Origin: Sipunculus nudus
Taxonomy: Eukaryota; Annelida; Sipuncula; Golfingiida; Sipunculidae
Reading direction: 5' to 3'
DNA: 64,000 nt
Assembly (NCBI GenBank): GCA_026874595.1
Contig: CM049314.1
Location: 30,077,729-30,141,728, forward strand
The translations under genes were made by a program, and so were the position numbers. The stretch's first letter is position 1. Each line of letters starts with the position of its first letter. Positions 63,717-64,000 of this stretch are shown here, one piece after another. The notes under the pieces were generated by a model that had not been told where the DNA came from, did not search any database, and saw nothing but the letters and a program-made list of their open reading frames with translations.

Positions 63717-64000
63717 ATTAAATAATTGAACCAGTATATGTTCAGACAGTCAGAAATATTCATTCAGATATTTAAATATCTGTCTCTTGCACAGACATTT
63801 TCTCTTATCTAAGTAATAAATAAAAATGTAGTATTGAAAAAAATTAATAATGTTCACCATTTCACAAAAAAATCAAAGAATGAATATTACATTATATGAT
63901 GCTTGATGGAAAGTAGTAATAATAATAATTTAAATTTTATAAACATATCAAGTCTCAGGTCAGAATGTTCCTAGATCAGAGCACAGAATTACATGAGAAC
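63717..64000 (+). other. Start of the following intron
   Basis: A+T-rich, no exon seen before the window ends. Confidence 0.5.

Overview
The window is eukaryotic, intron-rich, A+T-rich and crowded with repeats. The recognisable coding exons are an animal-type alpha-amylase, C2H2 zinc-finger relics and Ty3/gypsy relics. The amylase style, its extra C-terminal domain and the density of small dispersed repeats and minisatellites suggest a mollusc, most likely a bivalve. That assignment is inference; no species-diagnostic sequence was identified. Most long open frames here are chance or repeat-derived.

Left third (1-26.6 kb): two tandem amylase-type loci on the + strand. The first shows only its 3' end (two exons of a C-terminal extension domain at 308-449 and 1179-1422, then a poly(A) signal). 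The second is nearly complete: six exons at 7851-7991, 9608-9765, 11297-11486, 14066-15030, 18378-18608 and 20522-20766, whose splice phases fit one another throughout. It carries at least two in-frame stops, three frameshifts, a damaged splice acceptor, a replaced catalytic nucleophile and a deletion of the third catalytic motif, so it is a decayed or catalytically dead copy. Its last coding bases, across the stop codon, have been amplified into a roughly 5.8 kb array of a 33-bp minisatellite (20738-26560). The upstream paralogue has only about three such units at the same place. Gypsy pol relics, a SINE and intronic repeats are interspersed.

Middle (26.6-45 kb): dispersed repeats, a shattered C2H2 zinc-finger gene (32.4-34.3 kb), then an apparently young LTR retrotransposon (35052-43412). 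It has nearly identical 499/498-bp LTRs, a candidate 4-bp target-site duplication and a polypurine tract, but its 7.4 kb interior contains no visible gag or pol.

Right (45-64 kb): a direct tandem duplication of about 5.7 kb (45101-50812 and 50900-56667) carrying an exon-like open frame whose two copies differ only at synonymous sites; AT microsatellites; a 50-bp and a 32-bp tandem array; and, at the right edge, the first coding exon of a secreted or membrane protein (63591-63714) with a possible upstream 5' exon ending at 57517. No tRNA, rRNA or CRISPR array was found.
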